DNA of 64,000 nucleotides from Brachycybe producta (Eukaryota; Arthropoda; Diplopoda; Playtdesmida; Andrognathidae), in assembly GCA_036925085.1 (NCBI GenBank), contig JAUPFP010000191.1:25302-89301 (forward strand). The letters run 5' to 3'. A program made the translations under genes and the position numbers. Below, in pieces: positions 14,637-25,880 of the stretch. Numbering within the stretch: the stretch's first letter is position 1; the number at the start of each line of letters is the position of its first letter. The notes beneath the pieces were generated by a model. The model was not told the origin of the DNA and did no database searches. It worked only from the letters and a program-made list of their open reading frames with translations.

Positions 14637-16270
14637 AATTCTTCCATGAGTACCCCCCTTGGAAGTTTTTCAAAAAACGGCCAAAAATGAAAGTAACTGG
14701 TGTAATTTTTGAAGCATGCATTGCACACTGGAATTAAAGACATCCCTGCATTCCTGATTGCCCAAGGAATGCAATGCATCTAAAAGCTTCACTCTACGTC
14801 TATTAGTTCATTTGGAATTAATTTTCAAAGTTACATGTCCATGCACAAGCAATGTCAAGCATAGATACTTCAATGATGTCCACTTTGAACTCGTGTCATT
14901 TTTGAACCATGCAGAGCACACAGGAATTGAAGACATTTCTGCATTCCTGAATGTCCAAGGAATGCAATGCATCTAACAGTTCCATTCTACGAAAATTATT
15001 AACAATTCTCCAAAAATTAAATTCTTCCATGAGTACCCCCCTTGGAAGTTTTTCAAAAAACGGCCAAAAATGAAAGTAACTGGTGTAATTTTTGAAGCAT
15101 GCATTGCACACTGGAATTGAAGACATCCCTGATTGCCCAAGGAATGCAATGCATCTAAAAGCTTCACTCTACGTCTATTAGTTCATTTGGAATTAATTTT
15201 CAAAGTTACATGTCCATGCACAAGCAATGTCAAGCATAGACACTTCAATGATGTCCACTTTGAACTCGTGTCATTTTTGAACCATGCAGAGCACACAGGA
15301 ATTGAAGACATTTCTGCATTCCTGAATGTCCAAGGAATGCAATGCATCTAACAGTTCCATTCTACGAAAATTATTAACAATTCTCCAAAAATGAAATTCT
15401 TCCTTGAGTACCCCCCTTGGAAGTTTTTCAAAAAACGGCCAAAAATGAAAGTAACTGGTGTAATTTTTGAAGCATGCATTGCACACTGGAATTGAAGACA
15501 TCACTGCATTCCTGATTGCCCAAGGAATGCAATGCATCTAAAAGCTTCACTCTACGTCTATTAGTTCATTTGGAATTAATTTTCAAAGTTACATGTCCAT
15601 GCACAAGCAATGTCAAGCATAGACACTTCAATGATGTCCACTTTGAACTCGTGTCATTTTTGAACCATGCAGAGCACACAGGAATTGAAGACATTTCTGC
15701 ATTCCTGAATGTCCAAGGAATGCAATGCATCTAACAGTTCCATTCTACGAAAATTATTAACAATTCTCCAAAAATGAAATTCTTCCATGAGTACCCCCCT
15801 TGGAAGTTTTTCAAAAAACGGCCAAAAATGAAAGTAACTGGTGTAATTTTTGAAGCATGCATTGCACACTGGAATTGAAGACATCCCTGCATTCCTGATT
15901 GCCCAAGGAATGCAATGCATCTAAAAGCTTCACTCTACGTCTATTAGTTCATTTGGAATTAATTTTCAAAGTTACATGTCCATGCACAAGCAATGTCAAG
16001 CATAGACACTTCAATGATGTCCACTTTGAACTCGTGTCATTTTTGAACCATGCAGAGCACACAGGAATTGAAGACATTTCTGCATTCCTGAATGTCCAAG
16101 GAATGCAATGCATCTAACAGTTCCATTCTACGAAAATTATTAACAATTCTCCAAAAATTAAATTCTTCCATGAGTACCCCCCTTGGAAGTTTTTCAAAAA
16201 ACGGCCAAAAATGAAAGTAACTGGTGTAATTTTTGAAGCATGCATTGCACACTGGAATTGAAGACATCCC

Positions 16271-17036
16271 TGCATTCCTGATTGCCCAAGGAATGCAATG
16301 CATCTAAAAGCTTCACTCTACGTCTATTAGTTCATTTGGAATTAATTTTCAAAGTTACATATCCATGCACAAGCAATGTCATGCATAGACACTTCAATGA
16401 TGTCCACTTTGAACTGGTGTCATTTTTGAACCATGCAGAGCACACAGGAATTGAAGACATTTCTGCATTCCTGAATGTCCAAAGAATGCAATGCATCTAA
16501 CAGTTCCATTCTACGAAAATTATTAACAATTCTCCAAAAATTAAATTCTTTCATGAGTACCCCCCTTGGAAGTTTTTCAAAAAACGGCCAAAAATGAAAG
16601 TAACTTGTGTAATTTTTGAAGCATGCATTGCACACTGGAATTGAAGACATTCCTGCATTCCTGATTGTCCAAGGAATGCAATGCATCTAAAAGCTTCACT
16701 CTATGTCCATTAGTTCATTTGGAATTAATTTTCGAAGTTTCATGTCCATGCACAAGCAATGTCAAGCATAGACACTTCAATGATGTCCACTTTGAACTGG
16801 TGTCATTTTTGAACCATGCAGAGCACACAGGAATTGAAGACATTTCTGCATTCCTGAATGTCCAAGGAATGCAATGCATCTAACAGTTCCATTCTACGAA
16901 AATTATTAACAATTCTCCAAAAATTAAATTCTTCCATGAGTACCCCCCTTGGAAGTTTTTCAAAAAACGGCCAAAAATGAAAGTAACTGGTGTAATTTTT
17001 GAAGCATGCATTGCACACTGGAATTGAAGACATCCC
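16271..17036 (+). repeat. Marker cassette, copy 1 (766 bp)
   Basis: A distinctive two-dimer module. The first A has ACATATCC, GTCATGCATAG and CCAAAGAATGC. Its B has TTCTTTCATGAG and AACTTGTG. The second A is S-type with CTCTATGTCC and GAAGTTTCATG. The same combination recurs eight more times in the window, so it serves as a lineage tag. This copy has a private ACATTCCTGC at the end of the first B. Confidence 0.85.
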
Positions 17037-20000
17037 TGCATTCCTGATTGCCCAAGGAATGCAATGCATCTAAAAGCTTCACTCTACGTCTATTAGTTCA
17101 TTTGGAATTAATTTTCAAAGTTACATGTCCATGCACAAGCAATGTCAAGCATAGACACTTCAATGATGTCCACTTTGAACTCGTGTCATTTTTGAACCAT
17201 GCAGAGCACACAGGAATTGAAGACATTTCTGCATTCCTGAATGTCAAAGGAATGCAATGCATCTAACAGTTCCATTCTACGAAAATTATTAACAATTCTC
17301 CAAAAATTAAATTCTTCCATGAGTACCCCCCTTGGAAGTTTTTCAAAAAACGGCCAAAAATGAAAGTAACTGGTGTAATTTTTGAAGCATGCATTGCACA
17401 CTGGAATTGAAGACATCCCTGCATTCCTGATTGCCCAAGGAATGCAATGCATCTAAAAGCTTCACTCTACGTCTATTAGTTCATTTGGAATTAATTTTCA
17501 AAGTTACATGTCCATGCACAAGCAATGTCAAGCATAGACACTTCAATGATGTCCACTTTGAACTCGTGTCATTTTTGAACCATGCAGAGCACACAGGAAT
17601 TGAAGACATTTCTGCATTCCTGAATGTCCAAGGAATGCAATGCATCTAACAGTTCCATTCTACGAAAATTATTAACAATTCTCCAAAAATTAAATTCTTC
17701 CATGAGTACCCCCCTTGGAAGTTTTTCAAAAAACGGCCAAAAATGAAAGTAACTGGTGTAATTTTTGAAGCATGCATTGCACACTGGAATTGAAGACATC
17801 CCTGCATTCCTGATTGCCCAAGGAATGCAATGCATCTAAAAGCTTCACTCTACGTCTATTAGTTCATTTGGAATTAATTTTCAAAGTTACATGTCCATGC
17901 ACAAGCAATGTCAAGCATAGACACTTCAATGATGTCCACTTTGAACTCGTGTCATTTTTGAACCATGCAGAGCACACAGGAATTGAAGACATTTCTGCAT
18001 TCCTGAATGTCCAAGGAATGCAATGCATCTAACAGTTCCATTCTACGAAAATTATTAACAATTCTCCAAAAATTAAATTCTTCCATGAGTACCCCCCTTG
18101 GAAGTTTTTCAAAAAACGGCCAAAAATGAAAGTAACTGGTGTAATTTTTGAAGCATGCATTGCACACTGGAATTGAAGACATCCCTGCATTCCTGATTGC
18201 CCAAGGAATGCAATGCATCTAAAAGCTTCACTCTACGTCTATTAGTTCATTTGGAATTAATTTTCAAAGTTACATGTCCATGCACAAGCAATGTCAAGCA
18301 TAGACACTTCAATGATGTCCACTTTGAACTCGTGTCATTTTTGAACCATGCAGAGCACACAGGAATTGAAGACATTTCTGCATTCCTGAATGTCCAAGGA
18401 ATGCAATGCATCTAACAGTTCCATTCTACGAAAATTATTAACAATTCTCCAAAAATTAAATTCTTCCATGAGTACCCCCCTTGGAAGTTTTTCAAAAAAC
18501 GGCCAAAAATGAAAGTAACTGGTGTAATTTTTGAAGCATGCATTGCACACTGGAATTGAAGACATCCCTGCATTCCTGATTGCCCAAGGAATGCAATGCA
18601 TCTAAAAGCTTCACTCTACGTCTATTAGTTCATTTGGAATTAATTTTCAAAGTTACATGTCCATGCACAAGCAATGTCAAGCATAGACACTTCAATGATG
18701 TCCACTTTGAACTCGTGTCATTTTTGAACCATGCAGAGCACACAGGAATTGAAGACATTTCTGCATTCCTGAATGTCCAAGGAATGCAATGCATCTAACA
18801 GTTCCATTCTACGAAAATTATTAACAATTCTCCAAAAATGAAATTCTTCCATGAGTACCCCCCTTGGAAGTTTTTCAAAAAACGGCCAAAAATGAAAGTA
18901 ACTGGTGTAATTTTTGAAGCATGCATTGCACACTGGAATTGAAGACATCCCTGCATTCCTGATTGCCCAAGGAATGCAATGCATCTAAAAGCTTCACTCT
19001 ACGTCTATTAGTTCATTTGGAATTAATTTTCAAAGTTACATGTCCATGCACAAGCAATGTCAAGCATAGACACTTCAATGATGTCCACTTTGAACTCGTG
19101 TCATTTTTGAACCATGCAGAGCACACAGGAATTGAAGACATTTCTGCATTCCTGAATGTCCAAGGAATGCAATGCATCTAACAGTTCCATTCTACGAAAA
19201 TTATTAACAATTCTCCAAAAATTAAATTCTTCCATGAGTACCCCCCTTGGAAGTTTTTCAAAAAACGGCCAAAAATGAAAGTAACTGGTGTAATTTTTGA
19301 AGCATGCATTGCACACTGGAATTGAAGACATCCCTGCATTCCTGATTGCCCAAGGAATGCAATGCATCTAAAAGCTTCACTCTACGTCTATTAGTTCATT
19401 TGGAATTAATTTTCAAAGTTACATGTCCATGCACAAGCAATGTCAAGCATAGACACTTCAATGATGTCCACTTTGAACTCGTGTCATTTTTGAACCATGC
19501 AGAGCACACAGGAATTGAAGACATTTCTGCATTCCTGAATGTCCAAGGAATGCAATGCATCTAACAGTTCCATTCTACGAAAATTATTAACAATTCTCCA
19601 AAAATTAAATTCTTCCATGAGTACCCCCCTTGGAAGTTTTTCAAAAAACGGCCAAAAATGAAAGTAACTGGTGTAATTTTTGAAGCTTGCATTGCACACT
19701 GGAATTGAAGACATCCCTGCATTCCTGATTGCCAAAGGAATGCAATGCATCTAAAAGCTTCACTCTACGTCTATTAGTTCATTTGGAATTAATTTTCAAA
19801 GTTACATGTCCATGCACAAGCAATGTCAAGCATAGACACTTCAATGATGTCCACTTTGAACTCGTGTCATTTTTGAACCATGCAGAGCACACAGGAATTG
19901 AAGACATTTCTGCATTCCTGAATGTCCAAGGAATGCAATGCATCTAACAGTTCCATTCTACGAAAATTATTAACAATTCTCCAAAAATTAAATTCTTCCA

Positions 20001-20689
20001 TGAGTAACCCCCTTGAAAGTTTTTCAAAAAACGGCCAAAAATGAAAGTAACTGGTGTAATTTTTGAAGCATGCATTGCACACTGGAATTGAAGACATCCC
20101 TGCATTCCTGATTGCCCAAGGAATGCAATGCATCTAAAAGCTTCACTCTACGTCTATTAGTTCATTTGGAATTAATTTTCAAAGTTACATGTCCATGCAC
20201 AAGCAATGTCAAGCATAGACACTTCAATGATGTCCACTTTGAACTCGTGTCATTTTTGAACCATGCAGAGCACACAGGAATTGAAGACATTTCTGCATTC
20301 CTGAATGTCCAAGGAATGCAATGCATCTAACAGTTCCATTCTACGAAAATTATTAACAATTCTCCAAAAATTAAATTCTTCCATGAGTACCCCCCTTGGA
20401 AGTTTTTCAAAAAACGGCCAAAAATGAAAGTAACTGGTGTAATTTTTGAAGCATGCATTGCACACTAGAATTGAAGACATCCTTGCATTCCTGATTGCCC
20501 AAGGAATGCAATGCATCTAAAAGCTTCACTCTACGTCTATTAGTTCATTTGGAATTAATTTTCAAAGTTACATGTCCATGCACAAGCAATGTCAAGCATA
20601 GACACTTCAATGATGTCCACTTTGAACTCGTGTCATTTTTGAACCATGCAGAGCACACAGGAATTGAAGACAATTCTGCATTCCTGAAT

Positions 20690-22066
20690 GTCCAAGGAAT
20701 GCAATGCATCTAACAATTCCATTCTACGAAAATTATTAACAATTCTCCAAAAATGAAATTCTTCCATGAGTACCCCCCTTGGAAGTTTTTCAAAAAACGG
20801 CCAAAAATGAAAGTAACTGGTGTAATTTTTGAAGCATGCATTGCACACTGGAATTGAAGACATCACTGCATTCCTGATTGCCCAAGGAATGCAATGCATC
20901 TAAAAGCTTCACTCTACGTCTATTAGTTCATTTGGAATTAATTTTCAAAGTTACATGTCCATGCACAAGCAATGTCAAGCATAGACACTTCAATGATGTC
21001 CACTTTGAACTCGTGTCATTTTTGAACCATGCAGAGCACACAGGAATTGAAGACATTTCTGTATTCCTGAATGTCCAAGGAATGCAATGCATCTAACAGT
21101 TCCATTCTACGAAAATTATTAACAATTCTCCAAAAATTAAATTCTTCCATGAGTACCCCCCTTGGAAGTTTTTCAAAAAACGGCCAAAAATGAAAGTAAC
21201 TGGTGTAATTTTTGAAGCATGCATTGCACACTGGAATTGAAGACATCCCTGCATTCCTGATTGCCCAAGGAATGCAATGCATCTAAAAGCTTCACTCTAC
21301 GTCTGTTAGTTCATTTGGAATTAATTTTCAAAGTTACATGTCCATGCACAAGCAATGTCAAGCATAGACACTTCAATGATGTCCACTTTGAACTCGTGTC
21401 ATTTTTGAACCATGCAGAGCACACAGGAATTGAAGACATTTCTGCATTCCTGAATGTCCAAGGAATGCAATGCATCTAACAGTTCCATTCTACGAAAATT
21501 ATTAACAATTCTCCAAAAATGAAATTCTTCCATGAGTACCCCCCTTGGAAGTTTTTCAAAAAACGGCCAAAAATGAAAGTAACTGGTGTAATTTTTGAAG
21601 CATGCATTGCACACTGGAATTGAAGACATCACTGCATTCCTGATTGCCCAAGGAATGCAATGCATCTAAAAGCTTCACTCTACGTCTATTAGTTCATTTG
21701 GAATTAATTTTCAAAGTTACATGTCCATGCACAAGCAATGTCAAGCATAGACACTTCAATGATGTCCACTTTGAACTCGTGTCATTTTTGAACCATGCAG
21801 AGCACACAGGAATTGAAGACATTTCTGTATTCCTGAATGTCCAAGGAATGCAATGCATCTAACAGTTCCATTCTACGAAAATTATTAACAATTCTCCAAA
21901 AATTAAATTCTTCCATGAGTACCCCCCTTGGAAGTTTTTCAAAAAACGGCCAAAAATGAAAGTAACTGGTGTAATTTTTGAAGCATGCATTGCACACTGG
22001 AATTGAAGACATCCCTGCATTCCTGATTGCCCAAGGAATACAATGCATCTAAAAGCTTCACTCTAC
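20690..22066 (+). repeat. Tandem two-dimer duplication (766 bp)
   Basis: About 20690-21300 is repeated at about 21456-22066. Shared rare variants are ACATCACTGC (about 20861 and 21627) and TTTCTGTATTCC (about 21056 and 21822). CGTCTGTTAG at 21300 is private to one side. Confidence 0.75.
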
Positions 22067-23164
22067 GTCTATTAATTCATTTGGAATTAATTTTCAAAGT
22101 TACATGTCCATGCACAAGCAATGTCAAGCATAGACACTTCAATGATGTCCACTTTGAACTCGTGTCATTTTTGAACCATGCAGAGCACACAGGAATTGAA
22201 GACATTTCTGCATTCCTGAATGTCCAAGGAATGCAATGCATCTAACAGTTCCATTCTACGAAAATTATTAACAATTCTCCAAAAATGAAATTCTTCCATG
22301 AGTACCCCCCTTGGAAGTTTTTCAAAAAACGGCCAAAAATGAAAGTAACTGGTGTAATTATTGAAGCATGCATTGCACACTGGAATTGAAGACATCCCTG
22401 CATTCCTGATTGCCCAAGGAATGCAATGCATCTAAAAGCTTCACTCTACGTCTATTAGTTCATTTGGAATTAATTTTCAAAGTTACATGTCCATGCACAA
22501 GCAATGTCAAGCATAGACACTTCAATGATGTCCACTTTGAACTCGTGTCATTTTTGAACCATGCAGAGCACACAGGAATTGAAGACATTTCTGCATTCCT
22601 GAATGTCCAAGGAATGCAATGCATCTAACAGTTCCATTCTATGAAAATTATTAACAATTCTCCAAAAAATAAATTCTTCCATGAGTACCCCCCTTGGAAG
22701 TTTTTCAAAAAACGGCCAAAAATGAAAGTAACTGGTGTAATTTTTGAAGCATGCATTGCACACTGGAATTGAAGACATCCCTGCATTCCTGATTGCCCAA
22801 GGAATGCAATGCATCTAAAAGCTTCACTCTACGTCTGTTAGTTCATTTGGAATTAATTTTCAAAGTTACATGTCCATGCACAAGCAATGTCAAGCATAGA
22901 CACTTCAATGATGTCCACTTTGAACTCGTGTCATTTTTGAACCATGCAGAGCACACAGGAATTGAAGACATTTCTGCATTCCTGAATGTCCAAGGAATGC
23001 AATGCATCTAACAGTTCCATTCTACGAAAATTATTAACAATTCTCCAAAAATTAAATTCTTCCATGAGTACCCCCCTTGGAAGTTTTTCAAAAAACGGCC
23101 AAAAATGAAAGTAACTGGTGTAATTTTTGAAGCATGCATTGCACACTGGAGTTGAAGACATCCC

Positions 23165-23930
23165 TGCATTCCTGATTGCCCAAGGAATGCAATGCATCTA
23201 AAAGCTTCACTCTACGTCTATTAGTTCATTTGGAATTAATTTTCAAAGTTACATATCCATGCACAAGCAATGTCATGCATAGACACTTCAATGATGTCCA
23301 CTTTGAACTGGTGTCATTTTTGAACCATGAAGAGCACACAGGAATTGAAGACATTTCTGCATTCCTGAATGTCCAAAGAATGCAATGCATCTAACAGTTC
23401 CATTCTACGAAAATTATTAACAATTCTCCAAAAATTAAATTCTTTCATGAGTACCCCCCTTGGAAGTTTTTCAAAAAACGGCCAAAAATGAAAGTAACTT
23501 GTGTAATTTTTGAAGCATGCATTGCACACTGGAATTGAAGACATCCCTGCATTCCTGATTGTCCAAGGAATGCAATGCATCTAAAAGCTTCACTCTATGT
23601 CCATTAGTTCATTTGGAATTAATTTTCGAAGTTTCATGTCCATGCACAAGCAATGTCAAGCATAGACACTTCAATGATGTCCACTTTGAACTGGTGTCAT
23701 TTTTGAACCATGCAGAGCACACAGGAATTGAAGACATTTCTGCATTCCTGAATGTCCAAGGAATGCAATGCATCTAACAGTTCCATTCTACGAAAATTAT
23801 TAACAATTCTCCAAAAATGAAATTCTTCCATGAGTACCCCCCTTGGAAGTTTTTCAAAAAACGGCCAAAAATGAAAGTAACTGGTGTAATTTTTGAAGCA
23901 TGCATTGCACACTGGAATTGAAGACATCCC
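23165..23930 (+). repeat. Marker cassette, copy 2 (766 bp)
   Basis: Carries the full set of cassette variants (ACATATCC, GTCATGCATAG, CCAAAGAATGC, TTTCATGAG, AACTTGTG, CTCTATGTCC, GAAGTTTCATG). It lies 6894 bp (18 periods) after copy 1 and only 95 bp before the island. A private GAAGAGC replaces GCAGAGC at about 23330. Confidence 0.85.
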
Positions 23931-24228
23931 TGCATTCCTGATTGCCCAAGGAATGCAATGCATCTAAAAGCTTCACTCTACGTCTATTAGTTCATTTGGA
24001 ATTAATTTTCAAAGTTACATGTCCAACGCAATAAAAACATAAAATAATAAAAAACGCCCCCACAAACAGAACATAAACTTTTTTAATATGTGGTTTAGAA
24101 AAATAAAACTTTTTTTAAAATGTTCACTAACATGTCTACTTTAATGTGATGTTTTTATTTTTTTTAAATTCCATTTAGTTATTAATTAATTAATTTTTTT
24201 AATAATTTGTAATGTTTATTTTTGTAGA

Positions 24229-24254
24229 TGTGAAGTCATGCATATGACGTCACA
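24229..24254. promoter_or_regulatory. Dyad containing a perfect CRE-like palindrome
   Basis: Arms 24229-24239 and 24244-24254 are reverse complements with one mismatch, around a 4-nt spacer (GCAT). The right arm contains TGACGTCA (24245-24252), the consensus cAMP-response element bound by CREB/ATF bZIP proteins. The sequence match is certain, but a regulatory role is not supported by any nearby gene. Confidence 0.35.
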
Positions 24255-24312
24255 TTGCGTGCAAACTAGGTATAAAGAAAATAATTTATTGCCATAACAT
24301 ATACATACATTT

Positions 24313-24568
24313 GTGAACATGCAGACATGTGCGGACACGTGCATGCATGTGCGTAAACATGTGGACACGTGCATGAATGTTTGTGAGCATGCGGACACCT
24401 GCGTGAATGTGCGTGCACGTGCAGACACGTGTGTGAACGTGTGGACATGTGCGTGAATGTGCGGACACTTGCATGCACTTGCATACACGTGCACACAAAT
24501 GCATGCATGTGTGCACATGTGCATAAAAACGTGTGTACATGTGCATACATGTGTGTGTGCACATGTAT
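24313..24568. repeat. Degenerate TG/CA-rich minisatellite with Z-DNA potential
   Basis: About 255 bp of imperfect repeats built from ~10-bp words such as GTGCGGACAC, GTGCATGAAT and GTGCGTGAAC, in places organised as ~20- or ~30-bp composites. Copies diverge strongly. The strand alternates purine and pyrimidine over long runs (for example TGTGTGTGCACATG near 24549-24562), a known Z-DNA-prone pattern. Open frames on the minus strand here are rich in Cys, His and Thr only because of the repeat. Confidence 0.85.
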
Positions 24569-24646
24569 CATATACTTTGATTTTTCTTAAATCTAGTTTT
24601 TAATTTATTTTATATTGAGAAAATGAAATTTTTCAATTCAAATTTT

Positions 24647-24692
24647 AAATTTTCCCATTTATATGGCCTATATACAGTAAATGGGAAAATTT
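24647..24692. repeat. Perfect 15-bp inverted repeat (hairpin)
   Basis: AAATTTTCCCATTTA at 24647-24661 is exactly complementary to 24678-24692, with a 16-nt loop. The surrounding AT-rich sequence extends the symmetry imperfectly. It is not followed by features of a bacterial terminator and has no adjacent gene. It could be a remnant of a palindromic element. Confidence 0.8.
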
Positions 24693-24827
24693 TATTTTAA
24701 TTTTTAATTTCCTCTTTGAGACTTTTTTAAAACCATACAGGTAGTGTCTTTACTTTTTTTCCCCTTTCCCTCTTTTTGGCACTGACTCAAATTTTTTAAT
24801 GAGCTTTCTTGTCAAAAAGATTTATTG

Positions 24828-24875
24828 TCAAAAAGAAATTTTTTTTGTCAAATTTGTCTAGACAATTCTTTTTGA
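24828..24875. repeat. Inverted repeat around a 12-bp palindrome
   Basis: TCAAAAAGAA (24828-24837) pairs with TTCTTTTTGA (24866-24875). Just inside the right arm is the perfect palindrome TTGTCTAGACAA (24854-24865). The word TTGTCAAAAAGA also occurs directly upstream (about 24809-24820), so the segment combines direct and inverted short repeats. Confidence 0.75.
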
Positions 24876-25054
24876 TAGAAATTGCCGCCATAGGTAAAAA
24901 AACAATAACCGTGCCATCTAACGATTTTTTTTCCAAGTAATTTTGCTATATAGGATCTTAAGGGCCACCTGCACTTCTCTTCTTCAACCCCTTTCCAAAT
25001 AAAGATTCTTTTCTTATCGAAACTTTCTACACTCTTTAATGACTTTCACATAGG

Positions 25055-25096
25055 CTAGCATTGGGACATTAAGACCCATTAATGGCCCAATGCTAG
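25055..25096. repeat. 18-bp stem-loop with 6-nt loop
   Basis: The arm CTAGCATTGGGACATTAA (25055-25072) pairs with 25079-25096 with one mismatch in 18, around the loop GACCCA. It is the tightest and most GC-containing hairpin in the island and lies in otherwise non-repetitive sequence. It could be a cruciform or an RNA hairpin if transcribed. No known RNA family is recognised. Confidence 0.8.
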
Positions 25097-25494
25097 GTAT
25101 AGTAATAAACACTATTTTAATGTATTTCTTGTGGTCACCATAGACTATTATAGTGACCCGATTCAAATGTCTTGAATAAATATGTTTTAAGCTTCGGAGA
25201 TGATTGGCCGGGGATATATCACTTGACTGGGTTAGCACGTGTATATATTCTTGGCCTCTCACCTTTGTAGGCAGTCTGCTTTGATATATGTTGCAGCCTG
25301 AGGCTGAACTAATGATTGTCCAAGGAATGCAATGCATCTAACAGTTCCATTCTACGAAAATTATGAACAATTCTCCAAAAATTAAATTCTTCCATAAGTA
25401 CCCCGCTTGGAAGTTTTTCAAAAAACGGCCAAAAATGAAAGTAACTGGTGTAATTTTTGAAGCATGCATTGCACACTGGAATTGAAAACATCCC

Positions 25495-25880
25495 TGCATT
25501 CCTGATTGTCCAAGGAATGCAATGCATCTAAAAGCTTCACTCTACGTCCATTAGTTCATTTGGAATTAATTTTCGAAGTTACATGTCCATGCACAAGCAA
25601 TGTCATGCATAGACACTTCAATGATGTCCACTTTGAACTGGTGTCATTTTTGAACCATGCAGAGCACACAGGAATTGAAGACATTTATGCATTCCTGAAT
25701 GTCCAAGGAATGCAATGCATCTAAAAGCTTCACTCTACGTCCATTAGTTCATTTGGAATTAATTTTCGAAGTTACATATCCATGCACAAGCAATGTCAAG
25801 CATAGACACTTCAATGATGTCCACTTTGAACTCGTGTCATTTTTGAACCATGCAGAGCACACAGGAATTTAAGACGTTTC
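25495..25880 (+). repeat. AA pair with chimeric junction at the island edge
   Basis: Two A half-units are adjacent (25495-25687 and 25688-25880). The second begins with the B-type head (TGCATTCCTGAATGTCC) but continues as A (CATCTAAAAG, HindIII site), so the switch lies in the 17-18 bp between them that A and B share. The preceding B (25313-25494) is truncated by the island. The following B (25881-26069) is 189 bp because of TTCTCTCTACG. Confidence 0.85.

Larger units (their letters stand above)
1..24025 (+). repeat. Satellite array 1 (383-bp AB dimer, about 63 periods)
   Basis: A direct tandem array in one orientation. The same landmarks recur every 383 bp, for example half-unit A starts at 229, 612, 995, 1378 and 1761. 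The window opens inside an A half-unit (its last 38 bases), and the first complete B is 39-228. Period slips come from small indels: 16 bp lost near 2025 and 3158, 8 bp lost near 15130, and 1 bp lost in the dimers starting near 9005, 10919 and 12450. The array ends abruptly at 24025, at position 95 of an A half-unit. No transposon or unrelated sequence interrupts it. It is non-coding satellite DNA; a centromeric or pericentromeric location is inference. Confidence 0.98.
14364..24025 (+). repeat. Homogenised P-type domain of array 1
   Basis: From the A half-unit at 14364 to the island nearly every A is P-type and most units differ by only one or a few bases. The exceptions are two S half-units inside the marker cassettes at 16271-17036 and 23165-23930. 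Rare private changes (for example GAAGCTTGC at about 19683, GAAAG at about 20015) are single-copy, as expected after recent homogenisation. Confidence 0.85.
24026..25312. other. Non-satellite island between the two arrays
   Basis: A 1287-bp stretch with no similarity to the A or B half-units. It consists of AT-rich sequence (24026-24295, including an ATTA-repeat run near 24178-24200), a CA/TG-rich minisatellite (about 24313-24568), further AT-rich DNA with hairpins (24570-24890) and a more complex segment (about 24890-25312). The left edge cuts A at position 95 and the right edge resumes B at position 9, so about 106 bp of satellite phase is missing. I see no target-site duplication, terminal inverted repeats, poly-A tail, tRNA or recognisable coding region. 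It could be a degraded mobile element, a captured unique segment or a piece of original flank. Confidence 0.9.

Noticed and set aside
24216-24571. Overlapping minus-strand frames of 92-102 codons, rich in Cys, His and Thr.
   Set aside because: They are translations of the TG/CA minisatellite in several frames at once, so the composition reflects the DNA repeat and not a metal-binding protein.
24647-24692. Rho-independent terminator.
   Set aside because: The stem is AT-rich, the loop is 16 nt and there is no adjacent gene. The sequence is eukaryotic satellite context.
24026-25312. Intact transposon or retroelement insertion.
   Set aside because: No terminal inverted repeats, long terminal repeats, poly-A tail, target-site duplication or enzyme-coding frame could be found. 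A degraded or non-autonomous element remains possible and is listed as a finding.
25014-25337. A 107-codon minus-strand frame in the right part of the island.
   Set aside because: Its first codons lie in the flanking satellite, it matches no family I recognise and it contains the stem-loop at 25055-25096. Chance is the simpler explanation.
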